64,000 nt of DNA, taken from the NCBI RefSeq assembly GCF_013373865.1, contig NC_050469.1, positions 21,859,046 through 21,923,045 of the forward strand. Reading direction: 5' to 3'. The notes beneath the pieces are model-generated. The model saw only the letters and a list, made by a program, of their open reading frames with translations, was not told where the DNA came from and ran no database searches. Made by a program: the position numbers and the translations under genes. This DNA comes from Monomorium pharaonis (lineage: Eukaryota; Arthropoda; Insecta; Hymenoptera; Formicidae). Positions within the stretch are counted from its first letter, which is position 1, and each line of letters starts with the position of its first letter. Shown one piece after another: positions 1 through 13,065 of this stretch.

Positions 1-2480
1 GGGTAATATATTTGAAAAAATCAAATAATCTCTTGGACCTCTTCATTTCTAATATAAAATTATGCGTTCTGTTGAACTTTGAAGTACAATATTATAACAA
101 GGTTTCCAAAATTCACATTATTTTAAACCAACAATGTTTAAACAAAATTATAGTGATAAAAAAAATAATAAAGCGATAAATTACTAAATGTTTAATAAGA
201 TAATTACAATAATCTATAACTAAGTAAAAAATATTATAGAAGAATGTTATGCATGAAATCACAAAGACGTTAAAAACAAGATATTTTATCAATTTAATAA
301 AATCAAAGACAGACTGAATTGCATTATAATATGTAATAGTTCGTGTACGTTAACAAAAATGATGTATCGTTCAATATTTTATCTTGTAACAGTTATTAAT
401 TTTCATCCAAGAGAATGCAAGCGATTCATATTGCACCGGTTCATTTCCAATTCTGATTGCAATATTGCACTTGTCCGTGGTAGTTGAATTTGTGAAAGTC
501 TCTAGAGTTTGGAAAAAAAAGGTTTCATTTTGCACGAAAAATTTATGCAATATCAATAGCAATTTCATTATTATGTGATGCAAGCACGAAGACTTTTTCA
601 ATGTTTACGAGCGTTCGCTATATCTCTAGGAAATCCTTTAGCCTTTCATGAAAATTCATGCAATTATTAAATCAAATTTGTCTTGTTATAATGTAAGCAA
701 AATAATTGTTCGCGAGTATTTAATATAGATATTCATAAAAATAATCTTTCTTTTAAAAGCATTAAATCTTTTCTTTAAAAAAATATTCTTGTTAAATTGA
801 TATATTAAAAAGAAACAATGTATAAAATTTTTAATAAAATTCATAAATATTTTTAATACTAAAATTTTCCAACGATTAATTATAATTTGAAATAATTTTG
901 TGTTCTTGGATTATATAATCACGGATTTAACTTTATAAATTTTTCAGAACATATCATTGCAAAGGTCATTTATAAATTGTCGAGAATTGACTGAGGCAAC
1001 GTCGGTTTTAGTTTCCGACAAAAAAAAATCGTAAAAAAAGTCTCGCTTCATCGCGCTCGAAGAAAATTAATAACGGCGCCGCGCCGCCGCCGGGTTGAAT
1101 TTCGCGCGGTTGCACAGTGCCGCAAAATTTCCGTTGGTTCCGGGGGAATTAATTTAATTTAATGAGAACGAAATTAATAATGACGTTCCGAAAATTGTGC
1201 AGCGTTACGTTATAAATACATCGCGAGCACAACGATAAAGATTCCTCAAGGGAAAATTTGAAGATCTTGCTCTACGAAACAATTATTTGTCATTTTTATT
1301 GCATTGAAGTATTTATAGCAACATAATAATATAAATTATGGCAATTTACAAAATAATTTATTCAACTAATATTGCTATAATTAAGCATTACATTGACATG
1401 CTTTAAAAATCTCCATAAAATTCTTCAAAATTTCTCAACTTTTGCGATTGAGTAATCACGAGTTCCAATATGACCATAATAGCGGGACGTCCGTGTCAAT
1501 AGTTTCCTCCGTAACGAGATAGTGCAAAACGCTTGACGAAGCTGCCAAACGGCGCGGGACCGACTTTGGGATTTCCTGTAGTGTCCGGTTACCCCATAGA
1601 ACCATTCAATCGCGCAGTTACTCGATTAACGGCACGCAGTCTGGAAAATTTCCGCGCGGTTGAGCTTCAAACTGGCAAGATGTAGTTTCATGGGGGCGTC
1701 GGCACTCGGATAGAAGCCCGACCGCGAAGTTAGTTCTCGTCCGGGAAAGTTGCAGCCGGAGTTGCGTTCGTTAAGATACGTATTACGAGCGCATCAAGGT
1801 ATCAACGCGTACCTCGCTTCCTTTAACGTACAGCACCTTCTCATCTCTCGGGCATATATAATACATATATATATGTGTGTGTGTGTTCGAAGGCATTTGC
1901 ATAAAATTTCGCGTGCCATTTCCACGACGAGTGCCGCATTACAGTACATCAGATGTTCTGACATCGACTAGAAAAGCAAAGCGCGCGCCTCTCCTGAGCG
2001 TTATCTAAATTGTCAAATCAATGTTATTATTTTCTGAACAATATTTTATCTCGTACGATTATTATCAAGTAGCTATAATATTAGCTGTATAAGCGAATGA
2101 TCTATTCGAGTTTTATTTCACTCATTTCTAGTTAAATAATTTTTATATTGATTCAATAAAGCTTTTTTTTTTTTCAAAGTATTATCTGTATTTATTTTAA
2201 AAATATTGAACAAATCCTCTTGTACAATAGATACTATTTTTACTTAAAACAATTATAAATCTTTAATGTTTATTTCATAAACTAACTTATTGTTAATGGT
2301 CGCAAATATTGTTGCGAGACAATAAATATAATTGCATATCGTAAATATAAATCTGGTTTTTCTAAAATTATTTTCACGATATGATAAAAAAATGTAATCC
2401 AAGTATATTGCGTTATACTAAATATTTCTATTTATTTTGTGTTATATAAACATCCAGATGTGCCGAAGGGTGTCTGGACT
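1..2480. other. AT-rich non-coding stretch
   Basis: I see no supportable gene. The sequence is AT-rich with a GC-rich island at about 1030-1130 (runs of CGCCG) and another at about 1490-1990. A plus-strand AG preceded by a T-run lies at 945-950, but the frame that follows closes after 28 codons and has no matching donor. A short TA/TG tract lies near 1856-1888. Confidence 0.6.
1856..1888. repeat. AT/GT microsatellite
   Basis: Alternating TA then TG dinucleotides. It falls inside a 73-codon open frame that I regard as non-coding. Confidence 0.8.
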
Positions 2481-5400
2481 GTTCATGGTTTATCTATGAT
2501 CCTACGAAAACGTGCCGTTTTCAAGGATACGTTTCCACCCGTCAAGGAGAAGACGCTTCGATCGTGACGACGATAATTTTCGACGTTGAGAACGTTGGGA
2601 ATAAAGATGCGAAAAGCTCTGTATCCTTCTCTCGCGAGAAAACGCGCATTTCTAATAACGTCAGGTTGCGTTAAGGCTGGTTTACAATAAATTTGCATAA
2701 TATACTGCACCCCCATTTTCATAACGAGCGTCGTAAAAGCGTACCGGATAACCGCATGGTTAACTTCGCGCATTTAGCCACGTCGTATAAGTCATGCACT
2801 TTTATTCGCGGTTCTTACGAAGAACACGACTAAGATTTGGCTATATGAAGACTTAATCCGGCAAGTCTTCATCGAGAGATTCAATCATAATTAAATTTTG
2901 TCAAATTCACCGTTCAAAAGTTGTTCGTCTTCTTGCGCGGGAACGGTGCGAAATTGATGTCACGTAATTCGTTTATTCGATCGCCTCGACATTTCACTTC
3001 CTCCACAGAAATTTCTAAAAGCGGCATCGAACAACTCCGAAATAACTCGGCTTCCGCGAACTCGTAAGAAAGCGGTAATACCTCGGCGAAATGAAAGGCT
3101 GAAAATCGGGATCCAAGTTTACGCCGAGGGATTAAACCGAGACTTACCCGCGGGAATTTAAGGGTAAACCGAGTTTCAATTTAACCAGGAACCACCGGAG
3201 ATAGCGAGAGAGTGGTGCTATTTATGACAGCAGACTTCACCGGCGATCAGCCGGAGTTATCGCGGCGAATTTTCTGCCGGGCGAATATTGTTTTTTGGTA
3301 CGTGCAATTTTCATGTCGTAATCAAATGTGAGGTACGATATATCAGGCATAGCTTACGCGCGCCTCAAAGTTAAACTCGAAGGTTTACAACGTGCAATAA
3401 AACGTCCATATGAAATATGAGAAATTTCTAAATATAGAAAAGCACTAAGAGTTATACCAGTTATTGCACTGACATGGGCACACGTCTCAAAATGTTGATC
3501 AAATAAAATAATACAATTCGAAATATCTCGAAAGCTTAAATCATAGATTATATACAATACGTGTATCATGTGTTAGATGAGACTATTTTGTTCTATGCTC
3601 GTAACAATGTAGTGTGTTATCTTCGTATTAGGTAAGCGACTACATTTGGTTAAATGCACAGAGCCCTTTGGTTCTTCGCCAACAATGTCGAATAATCGTA
3701 TTATGCAAATAGAAATCACTACTACGAGGCCATAATGACGCCGTTATATACCATAATTTCCGAGTATTATGAAATGGATTCTCTGTCAAATCGTCCCCGT
3801 AAGTCGATTTATTAGTCGGCAATTCTGTTCCCCGATACAATAGTACAACAGACAAGTCTAACAAACGCTTCTACCGTCAAAGAGCTTATATATGCATAAG
3901 TGAAATGACTCCGAATGCAAAGACCTCAATTTTTGCGTGTTATTCATTAATCTGTACGATTCAAAGTTACGGCACCGTAAAATTCGCTTATTACGTCGCG
4001 CATTGCACATACGTCGGTATCAAAAACATTTGAAAGTTACAGTCGCTGCAAATATTTGAGGGTAACGGCGCGAGATAATAATTAATAATACCGGGATGTA
4101 TGGCGATCATAAACGTCCAGCCGGATGATTCCGTCCCCTCGAACGCGTTGCGCCACGCCGCGCCGGAGCCATCGGTTTATTTTTCTCTCGTCGCGTGCTC
4201 TCTCTCGCGACGGTGCAGTAATAATAACAGCCGGTCAATCATCGTTACGCGCTTCCTCCCACGCAGAACGCGCTCTTTCGCCGCTCTCGACGACGGTAAG
4301 AGGCGCTGCCGTTGGAGATACTTAAACGCCGATCGCGATTACGGTATACACGGTGCAAGCGTATGCGAACAAAAAACTGCGTAACGCCAATCGAATGAAA
4401 CTTTGACAAAATCTTGATTCTCGTTTAATTCACTTTTGTTGATTTTTTTTAATTAAAAATAGGCTAAAATAGGTTAGTATAAAGTCAATCTGTCGCGTGG
4501 TTATGACGGAAAAAATTTGTAAGATTATTTAAAAATGTAGATTTAAAGAAAAATAAAAACTTTACTATTTGTAAGATATTGTAATCATAGGAAAAATTAC
4601 GAAATACTTCTCGAGAGCTAATATCGGTTCACAAGTTTAACTGGTGATTCTGCTGCAAAATGTCTGCACGGTATAACGAGAATATGAAACTGAAAAAATA
4701 TATTGAATTTTTACTAACAATTTACTTTTTCATACGGTCGTTTTAATCTATTCTACGTGGTTGCGTCATATAATAATGGATTATTTGCTTCGTTGCGAAT
4801 ATCCGCCGGCGCAACGTGGTGCAGAGAACGTTAATTTAAAATAAAATAAAAAAATTAAAATTTCCTTTTTAGAACCGCATAAAAGCTGTAACTATTATCG
4901 AGAGACTATATTTTAATGGAATCCACCTAACTTCTGAAAACAAAATGTGCGTTTTACAAATGTAATGGAAAAAAAAACCCCAGAAGGTATTATCAATATT
5001 TAATAAATTTTTATGCAGCAGCTTTTTATCACCTCCCTCACTTTAAAAAATATTAAACTGTAAGTATAATGCACAAGTATAAGTCCACATGTCCGTATTA
5101 ATCACATGTTTTTTTTTTTTTCGAGGATCTCGTAGATCGCAAATCCTCCCTTTTCGTATGATTCACTATGTTATCGGATTTGATTAGGTCATCGCTGACC
5201 ATTAAGCCGAATCTGCCAATCTTCAAAGCGATATGGCCCGCGGCTCTGTTTACGTATATACCCCGTGTACATATTCGAGCTGCAGATACGTTGTGCGGCC
5301 TCGAATTAGTCTCGAGGAAACCACGCCCTTACATAAACAGCGTAATTGCAGGGGCGTCCGCGCGAGCGTAGCGTCGACGTCGCTCGGGATGAACGGAGGA

Positions 5401-6205
5401 GAGACAGAGAGGGTCGCTTTTATCACCATTGTGACAAAACGACTTCACAGGGGGAGAAAGCAAGGAAAGAGGAAATTTTCCTGTCGCCCGATGTACGTAT
5501 TAAGCCTCGCTTCCGTATCCCTCTCTTCATCCGAATACGAGTACGAGGACACGTTCTACGCATGTGCGTGTACCGCATATACACGACGATCTACGATTTT
5601 CTCGAGGGGCGCGAATATGAGAACACGTATACCCCCATCCCTCCCCCTCTCATATCGTACGTGCTTGCGTACGCGTATTGCGCGCTGTTCGCATTCAAAC
5701 TGAGAATTTTAACGACCGTACAGGCGGTGCGAAGTTTTCGTTGCGGCTGTTAATTGAAAACACGAAAAAAGAACATGGCGAGGCGAAAAGGATTGAAACA
5801 ATTAATATAAAATTAATTTCATGCTTATATCGGGATTAGCAATTCAATTCGTCAGAGTTCAACGTAAAGACCAGCCGCTTTATTTATATTCATGTAAAGC
5901 CTCTTTTTTATACGCTTCTCTCAGATGTTAATTTATCTCAATTAAAAAAGAATTAATTAAAATTAACGCTACCATCAATTACTCTGTTGCATTTTTATGT
6001 CTATTCGTTTTTACACTATGTTTAGAAGATTCAAGATTAATCTATAATATCGGAAATGACGTCATGTCAATTTTTTTCGATGACAAAGGCAATCAACCGT
6101 CGCCTCCATCACTACCCGTGATCGCACGATGTATCTACCATGTTACTACACGAAGAAAAACAGAAAGCAGTCAGGCAGCCCTTACTGACGCGAAGTACGA
6201 TCGAA

Positions 6206-6209
<4 letters not shown>

Positions 6210-6243
<34 letters not shown>
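6210..6243. repeat. (CT)n microsatellite
   Basis: Uninterrupted CT dinucleotides, about 16 units. The serine-leucine runs in the overlapping open frames are translations of this repeat and are not coding evidence. Confidence 0.95.
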
Positions 6244-6246
<3 letters not shown>

Positions 6247-8425
6247 GACGCAGGGTTCCCCCTCCCTCCTTCGTCAATCAAAATATGATTTTCGATCTAA
6301 TTTTCGCATACGTACAACACGCTTCTAATTTACTTGGGACGTTTAACGAACTCACGTCAGTCTTCTTCATTTTCGCCTCTCCCGTAACTCTAAAAGTTAT
6401 TTCCATACAAAATTCTGTACGAATTAAATACATAGTACAATATGTGGCGGACAGACGTATCGATTTAATACACGCGTAATTATTCAAAAGCAAAACACTT
6501 TGGACGGAATATCGATTGTTCAAAATATGAATTCAATGACAAAATAATAAATTTATAATAATTAAAGTCAAGAAGGGCAAAAAGTATTATACAATAAAGT
6601 GAAATTAATGTTTCCATATTGTGCGCATAATAACAACATGTTTATACTGGGATTGTAATTAAATATAGTAACAATTGCGTGCAATGCAGGCGCATATTTT
6701 TAAAATTCCGTGAATATTATACTCTAAAGCGCAACAAATATTCCAAAGTGCACAAACAATTCCAACCAAGAGAAATGAAGGTCGGTAACATTTGTTTATG
6801 TAAATTCCGTATATACATGAGCGCAGAGACAGAGCCGGATGGCGGATACTCTCATTTGTGAGCTCATGGCAATTACGCGCGTGGAAATGGAACGAAAATA
6901 GTATATACCTCGCGTGGTTCACGGCCTCCCTTCGAGCAAGCTGAGCCTTCGACCAGGCCAAGTATAATACGCGTGTCGGTGGAAAATTAAATAAAACGCC
7001 AGGCAGCACGGTGCGAACTCATAAATAACAATCGTCTACCCGTCCGGAATATTCAATCCCTAACATCGAATGTAATCTAACTGCAACCACACGAGAAAAA
7101 TACGTCTATCATTTTTCATCACAAATTTTAAGCTAATTTGTATGATAAGACATTATGACGATTGTGTAACAAAGAATTGACACATTTCTAGAACATTTTA
7201 CGCTACACAATTTTATCTTTTGTATGTATAAAAAAAATATTTAAATAGAGTAGCGATACACACTCTAAAAATAAAATTTGTTCTCTAAAGGAAACTTCCT
7301 AAGCCTGCACAATCTATTTAGCCTCATGGTCAACGCAGTCAAGGCTCTACCGCTTTAGATATTCCACACGCGACCTGGGAGATCCCACTGACGCGTGTCG
7401 TTCAATCGAGGTTTTCCCTTGCTCGGCGAAACTCCCCCCCCCCGCTCCCCTTCTTGTTCTTTACTCGCTGCGCGAACTAAAATATCACTTTCATCTTTCC
7501 GACAGCGAACCACCTCCGAGGAGAGACCTAAGTGCAACCCTCCGCAACGAAGTTACGCGGTTCGCCCTACTCCTCACGTCGACGCGAGGCACGTCCGTTT
7601 TCCCCCGTTCTGTTTTTTTTCTTTTTTTCCGAGGGTGGTCGTTTCTCGGCGGAGCGCTCTAAAAATTCGCAATAAAACGCACCGTGCAGTAGCAGCAGCG
7701 GGAGGAAGGGTGATCCGCGGAAGATGCGAGGCCCATTCGTCGTTTTAAGAGGAATTTTATGAATCTGTAGATTGCGACCGAACTTGTTCGTTCGATTCGA
7801 AACATCTCTCCACGGTATTCTCGCAGATTCGATAGAAATATTATCATCGCCGTCCACAGGGTTTTTGCGCTTCAGGTACATCGTTTATCGTTGAAAAGTG
7901 TACTTTTCTCTCCCTTTTTTTTTACGAGAAGGAACGTTTCAGGTTTGGCATAAAACGGCGCCATTTTTTAATGGCAGTCGTCAGGCAGAATCGTGCTAAT
8001 GCCGCAGGGAAAGAGAGAGGAAATTCAGGCACTTCAGACGAGAGAATCACGGAACTCGTGGAGTTTCCTGCGGGGAATTGAAACGAAAATATTTTATGCC
8101 ACTTTCCACCGTCTTCTCTCACTTCTGTATAATGTCTTTGATAATATAAGAATTCTCGGTTGCAAAATATTAAATCTCGTGATAATCTGCTGCCTCTGCT
8201 GCATTTTGAGGTCATAAAAGGTAGACCTTTTAACCTTGAAGCTTACGAAGCGTTAATGTTAATGGCGAAGAGGGAAAGCTTTAACTCATTAATGGTTAAC
8301 TTTACCTATAACTATAAATAACTGCCTCAGAAAGGAAAGGAGAGAATAAATAAAACATAAATAACGGACAATTATATCGTAAAAAATATTAATAAAAAAA
8401 TTATAATAAAAAATCGTACAAATCA

Positions 8426-8462
8426 GTCGTAACTATCTTACCTTAAAAGACGCATAAAGAAA
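8426..8462 (-). promoter_or_regulatory. Possible recursive splice site (weaker)
   Basis: Read on the minus strand, a pyrimidine-rich run (GTTTCTTTATGCGTCTTTT) ends in AAG and is followed at once by GTAAGA. An acceptor and a donor therefore abut with no exon between them, at 8442/8441. Ratchet points in fly introns have the form pyrimidine tract, NCAG, GTAAGT. Here the acceptor triplet is AAG rather than CAG, and the site lies beyond the putative last exon of the minus-strand gene, so it is weaker than the site at 15041/15042. It could equally be a plain donor or chance. Confidence 0.2.
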
Positions 8463-9238
8463 CGTATTTGCCTTGCAAATTTAAGTTCAAAATAATAACT
8501 CGAGATGCTATCCAATAAGCATAAATGTGTTGCACCCTTAATTCATACGAAATAATCATTAACATCTATCGTAAATTATGGTACTATGAGCCTCTTTTAT
8601 CTACCCCATAATATATAATAGTAATAGCATTATACACATAGTACTATCTTTCGTGCTGTATTCGTGTAAAATATACGCATGCTTTTTTGCATGATAATGT
8701 AAAAGTAAAATTTATAACACTCGTATGTTAGGAAACCATTACATTCTCTGAAATTCATTGTCGCATTTTGATTATTATTCTTATCACGTTCCACGTTGAG
8801 CGAGTTATTGTTACTTCACGTGAATTTATGTAGTTTGCATTTTAAATTTAATATCTAATATGAAACAAATTTACTATTTTACAGTTTTCTTCTTTCAGAA
8901 ATAATTTAGAAACAAGTAAACCATTATTAAGTATATTTACAATGAAATAGCTTTTCAAACAAGTTACGTAAATAAGTTCTCGAATTTCTAAATAATTGAC
9001 TAATTTACAGATGAATCGACTGCGGTGATCAATAAATTACATTTCTAAATGTAACTTACGATTACTAAAATGTTACGTTCATTACTTTTTCAAGAAATGA
9101 TTGATGTTTCACTATAGCCGCTTAAATAACAACAGCAGCAGATGCATTGTGATAAATCATAGAAGATAGAAAACGACATTGGTATTAACGATGGATCTTT
9201 TTCGATCCAGCTTCCCAAAAGACACATAATTTTTGCAG

Positions 9239-9330
9239 CATGTCACGTGAGGGACCCGAAGACACCCTAATACGGATTCGTAACATGGGATCTGCCTATG
9301 CATCAGGATTACCAAGTCGGGGAGGACGAG
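9239..9330 (+). CDS. Candidate coding exon, unknown protein (N-terminal?)
   Basis: A plus-strand acceptor (AATTTTTGCAG, ending at 9238) is followed one base later by an ATG at 9240. The frame stays open for 30 codons to a near-consensus donor at 9331 (GAG followed by GTGAGTCG), leaving phase 1. The peptide begins MSREGPEDTLIRIRNMGSAY and ends with a Gly/Ser/Arg-rich stretch; it is mixed in composition and not low-complexity. A second methionine at codon 16 has an A at -3 and a G at +4. If it is not spliced, the frame continues to a stop at 9369-9371, giving a 43-codon small ORF. I do not recognise the protein. The GC-rich segment just downstream (9374-9703) is open in three frames and has further donor-like sites (GAG/GTACGT at 9543, CAAG/GTAAAC at 9671), so other exons are possible but not separable from chance. 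Confidence 0.35.
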
Positions 9331-12300
9331 GTGAGTCGCGCGCGGGAGTCATTGTTTTCAGGCGACGATAATCGTGATTCATAGCTATTCCGGACAATTT
9401 GTCCATTCGTCGAATGAACCGACATATTCGTCGAAAAGTCGAAGCATCCCGCGCCTCGCGTTGCTCTCCGTCCAAGTTTCTAATGTCCCTTTCACGCTCC
9501 ACTTCTTGCCGGCTGGTCGCCAACGCGTCTCCTTTGTCAGAGGTACGTTAAAGTGTCGGTCCATGGTAATTAAGGAGACCTCCGGACAACGACCGGAGCC
9601 GAAGTCGATCGTCGGGGTTAACGAGGGGTTCGTCACAACGGCAAGCTTCAAGCCGGATTTTGCAAGCCAAGGTAAACTCAACCGGCTAATTCGGATCGAC
9701 TAGTCGGTATAAACGATGGTTACTGCGGTCACATGGGTTAGATAGAGATAGAGAGCGAGAGATAAAGAGAGTGGGAAAGAGAGGATGCCAGAGGAAGCTT
9801 TCCTCTCCGTTTAAAATACCATGGTTATCTCCAATTCCACGTTACATCCGGATTAAGTAATCCGGAACTATATTTGCGGAATATCCATGATCTATCGAGT
9901 TACTCTACGTATTTTTAGATAAATACAGAGTTTGACTACAAATCTGATTAAACAAATATTTAATACTTAAGCTTGATAGAGCCGAATAAGCAATATTTAA
10001 TTACAAGTATCTCACAAAAATTTAAAACTTAATTACTTATCGATTTAACATAATTTAAATTGCACTAAAAATTTACTTAAATACATCCGACACTTTTTGG
10101 ATATTTTCTATCTTTTGCTTAAAACGATATGAATCCTTAATAAGTTATTTAATTTTTTTATCTCATAATCAGACTAAGAATGTACTTTCACACGTAATTA
10201 TTACGGAGACAAGTACTCTCTGAATCATCTGTGATGCAGTCCCTTTAATTTGAAACGTAAGGCCTTGACAGGGAAGATTAGATTGAACTTTGACCAACCA
10301 CCGACCTTTAATTTCCTCCTAGACTTCTTAATTGCATCCTCAGCCGCGTAACGTGCATTTAGCTCAATGGAATTGAGCCATGAAAGCGGACTCAGCCGGG
10401 GGACCTCTAATTCGAGGGGAAATCGCGTATGTCAGCCCCGGACATGAAAAGAGTTGCATCTGCGCTCGAAAAAAAAAAAGATCCGACGGCCGCATTAGCG
10501 ATTCATGAAAGTCAAACATCATCGTCCAATGGACGTCTATGTTTAATCTATCCAATCTGTTTGCTTTTATCCCTTATGCTCTTGAAACAGCCGTTACATC
10601 GTTGAGAAATATAAATTCAATGAAGTATAAAATATAAAGCAAATATTTTTGAGAATATTCTTTAAATAAATTAAAATAGAAGATATAAGATTCTGTAAAA
10701 AATTGTTAAAGTAAAATATATCATATAATTTTATCCCGATGGACTCAATGTACCATGAAAAATTGAGACTCTAGAAAAGTGACGCGAAGATCGATATGAA
10801 AATTCGACATCAGAGAATCGAGGAAAAGTTTGACGTTTCGAAGTTTACAAACGAAGGGAAACAAGGTTTCGAATCTTTTAAAGCAAAGTGGAGAGGACAT
10901 AAATTCGGTGAAACTTGATGCGTGAAAGTTAGAAATTGATACAATTTTGATCACATCAAAACCGATAAGTAGGAAACATCGGAGAGCCGTCTGCTTTCGA
11001 TAGCTTTTTCACAATCAAAGGCGACAACGAGCATCTCGACGCACGACTAAGCTTTAATTTAAAAAATTAGTTGCACCTTTGGGGTCGGACGCGAGGAACA
11101 TACGCGGAGATCCGTGCCAACGGCACGCCCAAGGGCGCTTTAATTTAAAACCGACTGTTGTATATCCATCCCCGCGCCCGCAGCAGCGCTCGGGACAGGA
11201 CGTTAATCCAATTCGTGCCGCCTTTAATCCTTCGACGCGCCCGCGAGCGAGTGGGTTCGCGCACACCCGAGTTTTCAGATTGAATTTTCAAGGTAACCGC
11301 AAACCCGCCCTGTTTCCTGTTGCCTGGCCCGGGATAACATTTCTCCCTTTCTTCTGACGCCAATTGGGAGATTCGTGAAACGGCCACTCTCGTTGTGCTC
11401 TCGAGAGGAAGCACGTATAGGCAGAGTAAATAAATCTCGATGCCGCGTCTTAAGGTATCTCGCACGTATGTAAACCGTGTATGTAGATTTAGAGGGATAT
11501 GTAAATTATTCCCAGTATCTTCGAATACCGAAGTTTGCTGTTATAACAATTTAGATGCGCACCGTCACGCAACATAGGTCAAAATAATTGAGAGAACAAT
11601 CTTTAGAAATAATAGCAACTGTAATCATAATAATATTAGTAAAAGAAGAAATTTAATGTAATTGGAAATTTATATGCGCGACTCGCTCTACGCTTGTTAG
11701 TATTATTATTCATCAATATCGTCATGGTAAATTGACTGACCTAGACTTCAATTTGTTTACTTTACAATATATAGACCGTTCTTTTACTCGAGCGACAGGA
11801 AAACAGGTGTGGTGTGGCGTTAACATATTGTTTGCACGGACAAATAATTACCGATACCTCGCACGAAAGTCTAGTAACCCACATTTTCTAATACTTGGAC
11901 TTGCGAGAAATAACTTTTTCTCTCGACAACTAAAGCAGATTAGTTCGGGTTAATCCATCGCGTGCGATTTACCTTCTTTTCTCTAACTAGACGAGCGTTA
12001 GATATACGTGGCGCATTATAAAGGGAAATGTTGAATTTTTAATTTTCCTCTTCTAGATTCTCTTCTCCAACTCATCTATTATACAGTGTGAAACTAAATT
12101 TAATTTTTAACCTACTTAACAGATTACCTGACGTCTTAAAAGCTTTAAGCTTAATTATTTCAAAGAGCCATAAATATTTCTAAGAGATTATTTAAAATAT
12201 TTATAGCCAAAAGAGACGTTTTATTTCTCTTCATGCGAAAACAGTTAAAGTAGAATTTAAATTCAGATATTCGCTTTAATGCAAATTACAATGGTCCATT

Positions 12301-12878
12301 GCCACGTTTTATAGAACATTAATGATTTACCTTAAATAAAATAAAATTAAAAAAAATAGATTCTACTCTGCGATATTCTAATTTTCAAGTCAATTATCCC
12401 GGTTTGTGTTAATTGATTAGTTTCGTATTGCGTAATACAATTGGGTTCACGCACGCAACGAATGCTAACGAGCACGGTATGTTGAAAACGCGTCAGTGCG
12501 AGAGAACCTGGTGTGATACATACGTTTCCGCGCTTAATTTGTAACGCGATCCTGACGTGAAGCGAAACACGACTTTTGGAGAACACATTACCCGCGACTG
12601 CAAAGCCGCGACGTGAATTTCACGACGCCAGACACGTTCAACTACAGTTTACTCGCTGTACAAGGTGCTTCACGATATCATGTCATATATCATTACGAGA
12701 TTTGATCCCTATGATAATTAAAATATTATATTACCGTGTAATTTTGAATAACTATTACGCAAAGTGCAGTTTCAGGAGATATTTCCGTGAGAGGAAAATT
12801 TCCTAAAAATAAGATCAATTTCATATCAAAGCTTTGTCAATTATTAATATGTTTACATGCTTCGCGTACATTATTACA

Positions 12879-12995
12879 TTTATTATTTTATATCACGCAT
12901 AAAAAAAGCGTGATATAAAATAATAAAAATGATAAAAAATGTAACATCGTATTGTTATTTTTTATTACTTTTATGATTTTACGTCACGCTTTTTC
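12879..12995. repeat. Three-arm foldback (two competing hairpins)
   Basis: The arm at 12881-12898 is the exact 18-nt reverse complement of 12908-12925, with a 9-nt A-rich loop between them (20 bp if the two flanking T/A pairs are counted). The central arm, extended to about 12901-12946, is also an imperfect reverse complement (about 90 percent by eye) of 12952-12995. The middle copy can thus pair with either neighbour but not with both. All three copies carry GTGA followed by an A/T-rich run. The cluster lies just downstream, on the minus strand, of the putative stop codon at 13010 and the AATAAA at 12961-12966. It may be a decayed foldback transposon or a 3'-end RNA structure. Confidence 0.85.
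12961..12966 (-). terminator. Possible polyadenylation signal
   Basis: AATAAA on the minus strand, 44 nt after the putative stop codon at 13010-13012. The distance is right for a poly(A) signal, but the sequence is AT-rich enough for the hexamer to occur by chance. Confidence 0.3.
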
Positions 12996-13009
12996 GTGTC
13001 CGTAAGATA

Positions 13010-13065
13010 TCAGACTCCACGCTGATACGACTTCAGGTATTCAAATTGGCGAGTTTCCCATTGCT
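13010..13065 (-). CDS. Candidate last exon of a secreted Cys-rich protein gene
   Basis: On the minus strand a strong acceptor (GGCTTTCTCCTTGCTCAG) ends at 13066. The frame entered in phase 1 reads QWETRQFEYLKSYQRGV and then a TGA stop. The peptide is hydrophilic and unbiased. The upstream candidate exon (18312-18482) ends in phase 1 with A, so the join makes AAG (Lys) and stays in frame. AATAAA follows 44 nt after the stop. One weakness is that other AG dinucleotides lie 16 and about 25 nt upstream of the acceptor, leaving little room for a branch point. The exon is short enough that its openness alone means nothing; the case rests on the acceptor, the phase match and the poly(A) signal together. 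Confidence 0.3.

Larger units (their letters stand above)
2481..9230. other. Gene-free stretch with small GC islands
   Basis: AT-rich background with GC-rich islands at about 2480-3280, 4080-4390, 5160-5760 and 7340-7760. Several frames of 60-156 codons are open in these islands, but they overlap on both strands, show no recognisable domain and lack paired splice signals. The 5.2-5.75 kb and 7.4-7.75 kb islands are pyrimidine-rich on one strand, which by itself depletes stop codons. The stretch also holds a CT microsatellite at 6.2 kb and, on the minus strand, the splice-like junction at 8441/8442. Islands of this kind may be regulatory, but nothing in the sequence proves it. Confidence 0.5.
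9340..13005. other. Gene-free stretch, two GC islands
   Basis: GC-rich islands at 9374-9703 and 11050-11465 are open in several frames on both strands, which is typical of composition and not of coding. The rest is AT-rich, including the AT-dense 12050-12360. No promoter or transposon end is evident. The inverted-repeat cluster at 12.88-13.0 kb is listed separately. Confidence 0.5.

Noticed and set aside
3616..3640. Plus-strand TATTAG/GTAAGCG fused junction
   Set aside because: The pyrimidine tract is poor and no plus-strand gene is established, so it counts as background for the fused-site pattern.
5233..5753. Overlapping plus-strand frames of 156 and 135 codons
   Set aside because: Two frames are open over the same GC-rich span, with no motif, no splice signals and no strong start.
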